DNA from: JBGTSJ01 sp041940305
Lineage (GTDB): Bacteria > Planctomycetota > Planctomycetia > Planctomycetales > Planctomycetaceae
Assembly: GCA_041940305.1 (NCBI GenBank)
Contig: JBGTSJ010000006.1
Location: forward strand, 243,468-307,467
Direction: 5' to 3'
DNA length: 64,000 bases
Made by a program: the position numbers and the translations under genes. Positions 58,414-64,000 of the stretch are shown one piece after another. Below the pieces are notes generated by a model. It ran no database searches, had not been told where the DNA came from, and saw only the letters and a list, made by a program, of their open reading frames with translations. Numbering within the stretch: position 1 is the first letter of the stretch; every line of letters starts with the position of its first letter.

Positions 58414-59001
58414 GAGGCAACCCGCGGAGGTTTGATGACTTGCGGGGAATGCGTGCAGCGAGGGGTACGGCTATATGACACGAAAATCCGATGCGGAGGC
58501 AACTTCTCGAACGAGGACGAGGAGTTGCAGACCAGGGCGCGCGACTGCCGGTCGGGTGAGAGCCAGGTCCCTCCTTCTTTGTGACGATCGAAAGAATGAC
58601 CGAAACTCCCATGCGCATCGAGACTTCTTTGCTTCTCAGCCTCCAAAGGTTAACGGCGTAAAGTGGCACCCGGGCGCACGCGAGCGGTTTCCTGTGCTGC
58701 GCACACAGGTTGTTCCAACCTGCGCCACCCAGGCTGGACGCTTCTCAGAAGGTTCACCACGCACTCCGCGCTCGCACGGGCGACACGCCGGTGGCACACC
58801 CACTCGTCCGACCATGCCACCGCGCCACCCGGTCACGCCGCCCGCACCGGCTGTTGCCGACCGCGCCACCCCGCCACACCCGCGTCGGCCGACCATGCCA
58901 CCCCGCCATTGGGTTCTGGGCGCCGCGAACATCAAGCAGTGCCACGACAACTCAGGGATCGACACGGCGTTTGCCAAAGCAGCGCCAGCCCGCCCCGCAA
59001 T
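58414..59001. other. Gene-free region with short repeats
   Basis: About 590 bases between the sigma operon promoter and the HNH nuclease stop. Several copies of a CGACCATGCCACCCCGCCA-like word occur (near 58808, 58860 and 58890), with GCCGGTGGCACAC-type words that echo the 21.2-kb repeat. Its upstream part must hold the ECF operon promoter. No gene seen. Confidence 0.6.
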
Positions 59002-59664
59002 TCAATACCAATCGGGAAGCTCGTTGCGTTCCTTCAGCGCGAGTGCACTATCGTTAAGACCCTCCGGTCGCATATTGCCAGAATTTCGACGATGTGGAGG
59101 GCGTAGTTCTGGAAGTATCGGTGGGAATGCTACCCATTCTCGAAAGGCCACTTCGTCGTTCATTGCTAGTGACCGCGCGATTCTCAAGATGTTTCTGCGA
59201 AAGCGGGTTGCGTCTTCGCTGTCCAAGCCGAGAACTCGGATAACCTGAGTGCCGGTCGCGTCAAGTCCTTCGATCTCTCCAGTTCGATCGCCCGTCGGAA
59301 CTATTCGTAGCGAATCGCCAAGCGAGACGACACAGGGGTCGGGAAGAGATCGTTTGCTGCGAACAAGGTTTGCTTGGTGCGAGAGATAAAGCAGGTTGTC
59401 ATATTCACAAGTCAGGTCCGGCCGTTCAGCCCGAGGTTGCAGATGGTCGATATCGAAATTGCCGAGACGGGAGATCCATTGCTCGCGCACCAGCGAAAAC
59501 ACGCAGCGGTACGAGAACTCGTCGCGGAGCCAGTCGCGATAGCTGTTATAGTCGATGTAGCCGGTGGGGCCGTGTTTGCGACGATGAGGTTCCATCGGAT
59601 AACAGAATACTCGCTCCGCAACGGCAAGGCGGCCCTCCACGGTTGTTAGGTCGACTCGCTCCAT
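59002..59664 (-). CDS. HNH endonuclease
   Basis: A 220-residue protein with the HNH fold: YRCVFSLVREQWISRLGNFDIDHLQPRAER (residues 52-82; D73-H74 is the DH pair), then YDNLLYLSHQANLVRSKR, where Asn90 is the second conserved residue and the zinc Cys of normal HNH proteins (CxxC) are replaced by Ser and Ala. So it is a zinc-poor HNH variant. It overlaps the end of the methyltransferase gene by 19 bases. In this setting it is the likely restriction nuclease of the module. No signal peptide. Confidence 0.82.
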   Translation of the reverse strand: MERVDLTTVEGRLAVAERVFCYPMEPHRRKHGPTGYIDYNSYRDWLRDEFSYRCVFSLVREQWISRLGNFDIDHLQPRAERPDLTCEYDNLLYLSHQANLVRSKRSLPDPCVVSLGDSLRIVPTGDRTGEIEGLDATGTQVIRVLGLDSEDATRFRRNILRIARSLAMNDEVAFREWVAFPPILPELRPPHRRNSGNMRPEGLNDSALALKERNELPDWY

Positions 59665-62342
59665 TTTCCTTCCGCCTTGAGTTGCGATATGAGTTCCTCA
59701 AGTTCCTGGTTCGGATACGGTGCTTTCAACCGCACGAGCAATTCGGCCAGTAGTTGAAGATGCTCCAACTCCGCCCTTTCAGCAGCGGTGAGAGTGTCAG
59801 CCAACTCTTTGTCAATTAGGTCGCATCGACGGTCGTTGGCAGTCTCCCAGTCGTATTGGATGGTAACGAGGTCACGAAGCGACATGGAATCCCGAAAGTG
59901 ATCGGGAAAATAGCCCTCGAAGCGAACTGCCACGGGTCGTCGCCAACCTTGGAACTGATCCAGCAGTTGGCGTTGGATCCTGTCAGGAATTCCATATGCA
60001 TCGAGGACGGCAGCATCCAGTCGAAGGAGTTGCTCGATCACTCGAGCGGAGCTTGGATGGTCAGCTTGAAGCATCGCTTGCAACTGCCGGCACTCCTCGT
60101 CCAGCAATCCGCCCGATCTCAGGTGTTCGACTGACGGAACGGAGAGCTGCCGAAGCGTGTAGATGTGATTGTGGCGTTCCAAGTCGTGCCTGAAACTGAA
60201 TGCGTTTGCAATCGGGGAGCAAAGAATTGCCGCCAGTGCGAATTCCGACACACCTTCGACTGGCCACAGTGCGAAGAACTCCTTACTGAAAGCCAGCCCT
60301 TCTGCGTCTGCCCACGCCGCAATCCGCCACGGTGATTTTCGCTCGAAGCGGGCTGCGTTGCATACAACCTTTCTCGTTCTCCAAGAATGTTTGTGTGCAC
60401 TCGTTCTCGGATCTTGGTGTTTCTCCCGCAGCGAAAGATATCTAAGGTGCTTCAGCCTGAACTGAGCAAGATTGCCGGCCATTTTTTCCGCCCCGAGGTG
60501 GAAGCCCTCTTGCTCATTGTCGCTAGCCACATCGGTACGCGGGGCAGTGCGCGGCTCACCGTCCGTCCGCGGAATCCAACTCATTCCCTGTCGGATTCTT
60601 ACGAAAGACTCCAACTTCGGCAGGTGAGCGATGCGATCCCACAGTTCATCCTCTATGGAGATCCAAAGCGAGAACGGCTCCGACTTCTTGGGAACTGCGA
60701 TGCTCTTTGCCCGCTGTCGTTTTGTGTGGAAGTCCTTAAAGAAAGAGTCCACACCATCCTTCGCGACTTCGGAGTACCGAATGCGGACAGTGGCACCCTC
60801 ATCCCGACGATTCCAAGCTAACAGTGCCACCGTCTCGTTGTCGGCGTAACGGAAGATCTCCGGAAGCTCGACGACCGACACTTCTCCGTATCGCTGGGCA
60901 ATGTCGCGGTTGGCGTCTTGGTACGATGGACTGCTAAGAAAACTCTGGGGCAGCACCAAACCCAGCATCGCCGGAGGATTTCGCATAATCCGACGCAACA
61001 TTTCGCCTGGAGGCGTTGTCTTGGTTGCGCCGACGGCGAGGCGCTCTTCAAGTGAGAAGCTTTCATACGGCGGATTAGATAACACCACAGACGCGGCAGC
61101 CAGAGTCTGGTTCCATTTGGGCCAAGTGAACACGTCGGCTGGATGCAATTGCCAGCTATTCGAGTTCGGATAGTCCGAAAGTGTCAGGAGGAGCCGGCCA
61201 ACCTCAATCGCCAGAGAGTCCTTTTCGACACCGACCAGCATGCGGCGGAAATAGTCGTGGCGTTGACGCGGCGTCAGGTTCGGTTTCAAGTCCTCGCGCA
61301 GCCGTTCCATTGCGCATGCCAAGAATATTGCGTGGCCGCTGAACGGTTCAAAGACGCGGCGTTCCTCAACCGGTATCCCGTCCCATGGCAGTTGCTGAAC
61401 GATGTACTCGGCAAGACCCAGCGGTGTGCTATGGACTCCTAGCTGGCGACGTGTAGCGTCGTTGATGAACGTGCTCTCATAGATGAAAGCCAAATCGGGT
61501 ACAGACAGATTCTGAAAATGAAAAGACTCAGATATGCTCGACCATGCTTCACTCAGTACATCTGTGTGGAGATACGAGCCAGGTAGCTTAGCAAGCAGGC
61601 CAGAACCTGAATGGGATTCCGCCTTCTCCAGGACCGCGAGCGGTGTGGAAAGATCGTCCCAGCCTTTCGCGTCGGCGCGATCCATGAAGATCTTTGCGGT
61701 CACGAATCGAAAGAGATAAGGGAACAGATACTCGATTGACGGTTCATGTCCATGAACTTGGAGATAACACGCGGCCGTTCTTGAGAAGGCCCGTTCCAGC
61801 AAGTCTTTCAGCTTGGTTTGAAAAAACTCGGACAGTACGGGAACCAGGCCGACATCAAAGAAATCCAATTGCCTGTTGGCCTTGACTTCCCCAAATGACT
61901 TGATTCGCCCCAGCGATTCCGGACTCCATTGAGCGCGATGCTCCGTGAAGACCGTATTCGCTTGATCGATCGGCACGGGCCTTCCAATAGGCTTCGCGTT
62001 TTCCGGGCCGATTGCCCAAGGCTGAAGTTGGTCGTCCCACGCCTCCAATAATAATGGCGCACCTAATGATCGATGTTGGAACAGGAACTCTTCAGAAATG
62101 GGAGGTCCATTGCGAATGACCAGCCCAGCGCATGCGTTGCGGTAGGTTGGCGGGTACGAAGAGAAGGCAGCCAGCGGAATTGTCCGCACTTGTGCCGTGC
62201 TTCCCGTGAAGTCGGCAAATTCGTAGTCGCGCACGATCATTGTGCTGTCGAATCCAAGATCCGTCAGCCCATCACGAACAATGCTCACGACCCTTTGGCG
62301 ATTCAAAGCGTAACCTGTTCCGTAATCGTTGCCGTGAATCAC
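59646..62342 (-). CDS. Adenine-specific DNA methyltransferase (large, Type IIG/I-like M subunit)
   Basis: An 898-residue protein, from a GTG at 62342 that overlaps the HTH stop (GTGA, a four-base overlap); a longer frame begins at 62402. A 300-residue N-terminal region of unknown fold precedes the catalytic part: HSTPLGLAEYIV (304-315), motif I FEPFSGHAIFLACAM (331-345), VGVEKDSLAIEVGR and motif IV SNPPYESF (422-429; the catalytic NPPY). The C-terminal 350 residues probably hold the target recognition domain. It methylates the N6 of adenine in an unknown site. It has no PD-(D/E)xK nuclease motif that I can see, so restriction is presumably done by the HNH protein downstream. Confidence 0.85.
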   Translation of the reverse strand: MIHGNDYGTGYALNRQRVVSIVRDGLTDLGFDSTMIVRDYEFADFTGSTAQVRTIPLAAFSSYPPTYRNACAGLVIRNGPPISEEFLFQHRSLGAPLLLEAWDDQLQPWAIGPENAKPIGRPVPIDQANTVFTEHRAQWSPESLGRIKSFGEVKANRQLDFFDVGLVPVLSEFFQTKLKDLLERAFSRTAACYLQVHGHEPSIEYLFPYLFRFVTAKIFMDRADAKGWDDLSTPLAVLEKAESHSGSGLLAKLPGSYLHTDVLSEAWSSISESFHFQNLSVPDLAFIYESTFINDATRRQLGVHSTPLGLAEYIVQQLPWDGIPVEERRVFEPFSGHAIFLACAMERLREDLKPNLTPRQRHDYFRRMLVGVEKDSLAIEVGRLLLTLSDYPNSNSWQLHPADVFTWPKWNQTLAAASVVLSNPPYESFSLEERLAVGATKTTPPGEMLRRIMRNPPAMLGLVLPQSFLSSPSYQDANRDIAQRYGEVSVVELPEIFRYADNETVALLAWNRRDEGATVRIRYSEVAKDGVDSFFKDFHTKRQRAKSIAVPKKSEPFSLWISIEDELWDRIAHLPKLESFVRIRQGMSWIPRTDGEPRTAPRTDVASDNEQEGFHLGAEKMAGNLAQFRLKHLRYLSLREKHQDPRTSAHKHSWRTRKVVCNAARFERKSPWRIAAWADAEGLAFSKEFFALWPVEGVSEFALAAILCSPIANAFSFRHDLERHNHIYTLRQLSVPSVEHLRSGGLLDEECRQLQAMLQADHPSSARVIEQLLRLDAAVLDAYGIPDRIQRQLLDQFQGWRRPVAVRFEGYFPDHFRDSMSLRDLVTIQYDWETANDRRCDLIDKELADTLTAAERAELEHLQLLAELLVRLKAPYPNQELEELISQLKAEGKWSEST

Positions 62343-62590
62343 TGCGCCGATAGGGGCGACCGCTTTTGCTCGCTGCGAGCCTCGTCGATCACAAAGCGCC
62401 AACCTCCCCCACTTCGAACAGATCGAATGCGATGGCCTCGGTTGCGCAAGGCTTGGACGGCCCTCGACACTGTCGGTACCGACACGCCCAGTTCTGCGGA
62501 GATGGCGGGAGTGGAGAACTCGCCAGCTCGAATCATGTTGAGTACAGCCTGTAGCCGGACTTCAATCTCCATTGATCGCTGGTAAAACAT
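62339..62590 (-). CDS. Small HTH regulator (controller of the methyltransferase module)
   Basis: An 83-residue protein with a winged helix-turn-helix, read as EVRLQAVLNMIRAGEFSTPAISAELGVSVPTVSRAVQALRNRGHRIRSV with a short wing VRSGGGWRFVID. It resembles the N-terminal HTH of biotin-repressor-type or deoR-type regulators. The ATG at 62590 lies 18 bases from the 25-base perfect palindrome at 62609-62633, which is a likely operator for this protein. Its stop overlaps the methyltransferase GTG start. Controllers of this kind delay nuclease expression until the host DNA is methylated. Confidence 0.82.
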   Translation of the reverse strand: MFYQRSMEIEVRLQAVLNMIRAGEFSTPAISAELGVSVPTVSRAVQALRNRGHRIRSVRSGGGWRFVIDEARSEQKRSPLSAQ

Positions 62591-62608
62591 CTCTGACCTC
62601 GCCTCAGT

Positions 62609-62633
62609 AAGTCTATCATTCTCTGATAGACTT
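62609..62633. promoter_or_regulatory. 25-base perfect palindrome, putative operator of the HTH regulator
   Basis: AAGTCTATCA-TTCTC-TGATAGACTT: ten-base perfect arms, five-base spacer, 18 bases upstream of the HTH start codon. AT-rich in a G+C-rich region. Placed to overlap the promoter or leader of the module. Confidence 0.75.
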
Positions 62634-62901
62634 GTTGCAGTGTCCCGGAAACGTTCCCGAGAGTCAATTCAGAAGACAGGAAACCAACGCACCCTGTCCC
62701 ATCATCGCCTCTCCTCACTCGAGGCGGGGCGACTGTGCCGGCCGCCATATAATCCCCGACTTCCGGCACGACCTGTGGAGGTCTCTTGTGCTGCTGCGGT
62801 GTGTGTGCCGCGGACAGGTCCGCAGCGTCGTGAAGGTCTCGCGGCCACATGAGAGTCCGCCACAGCCGGTCCTAGGCGGTAAGCACTGCACAAGCCCGCA
62901 T

Positions 62902-62932
62902 CCCTGCCTCTCCTCATCAAGGAGAGGCAGGG
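62902..62932. terminator. tuf: Hairpin downstream of tuf
   Basis: CCCTGCCTCTCC-TCATCAA-GGAGAGGCAGGG: twelve-base perfect stem, seven-base loop, seven bases beyond the tuf stop codon on the minus strand. No obvious T-run follows on that strand, so it may work as a weak or Rho-independent-like terminator. Confidence 0.65.
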
Positions 62933-62939
62933 CGCGGGT

Positions 62940-64000
<1,061 letters not shown>

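Larger units (their letters stand above)
62591..62939. other. Intergenic region between tuf and the defence module
   Basis: About 350 bases. Contains the operator palindrome, a perfect 7-bp-arm inverted repeat GTGCCGG/CCGGCAC around 62736-62769, the GCGGAC-AG-GTCCGC hairpin near 62811-62824, and the tuf terminator-like hairpin. In many bacteria tuf is followed by tRNA-Trp, secE and nusG; none of these is here. Confidence 0.5.

Overview
The window (about 64 kb, high G+C) comes from a planctomycete, probably of the Planctomycetaceae. The evidence is family content: a ThuA/membrane-bound dehydrogenase/cytochrome c fusion, paired DUF1549 and DUF1501 proteins, a large DUF1553 protein with an N-terminal cytochrome motif, a DUF1559 pseudopilin, a fused ethanolamine ammonia-lyase, and an EF-Tu with a planctomycete-like switch I. 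Both ends cut through genes: an M24 peptidase at the left edge and tuf at the right edge. No rRNA, tRNA or CRISPR array was seen.

Layout. 1-13.3 kb: M24 peptidase, two small envelope proteins, the 1499-residue ThuA/cytochrome protein, an overlapping NHL-propeller/LDH2-dehydrogenase/Nramp-like operon, a small membrane protein and a DUF11 surface protein. 13.5-21.9 kb: a simple-sequence tract, a frameshifted RepA-like AAA ATPase, then a tight five-gene minus-strand operon of visibly lower G+C. It encodes a cytosine-5 DNA methyltransferase, a phosphoribosyltransferase-like protein, an ORC/CDC6-like ATPase, an unrecognised 339-residue protein and a Vsr endonuclease. A 1.25-kb repeat-rich gene desert lies upstream. 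This operon is the best candidate for an undescribed defence system. 21.9-31 kb: DUF1549/DUF1501 pair, MacB-type ABC ATPase, His-rich protein, DUF1559 pseudopilin, SAM methyltransferase, hybrid histidine kinase and a 34-residue basic protein. 31-45 kb is mostly housekeeping: citrate-synthase-like protein, folK/folB, ABC-2 permease, CTP-kinase-like membrane protein, halogenase-like flavoprotein, small lipoproteins, ferritin-like protein, aldehyde dehydrogenase, cupin, glycerate 2-kinase, pyrE and pgi. 45-58.4 kb: secreted propeller, DUF1553 protein, AMP-binding ligase, ABC-F ATPase, Tat-exported EutB-EutC fusion, and an operon of ECF sigma factor, membrane-anchored partner, Spy-like protein and PQQ-propeller lipoprotein.

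59-62.6 kb holds a second lower-G+C defence module: an HTH regulator, an adenine-specific DNA methyltransferase and an HNH nuclease, with overlapping frames and a perfect 10-bp-arm palindrome just upstream of the regulator. It sits directly behind tuf.

The two modification modules are the accessory part. They lie beside repeat-rich non-coding DNA, read against a uniform high-G+C planctomycete background. Several enzymes depart from their families at key residues (citrate synthase, Nramp), and short repeats occur both between genes and in frame inside genes. Positions and starts come from reading the sequence; no database search was run.
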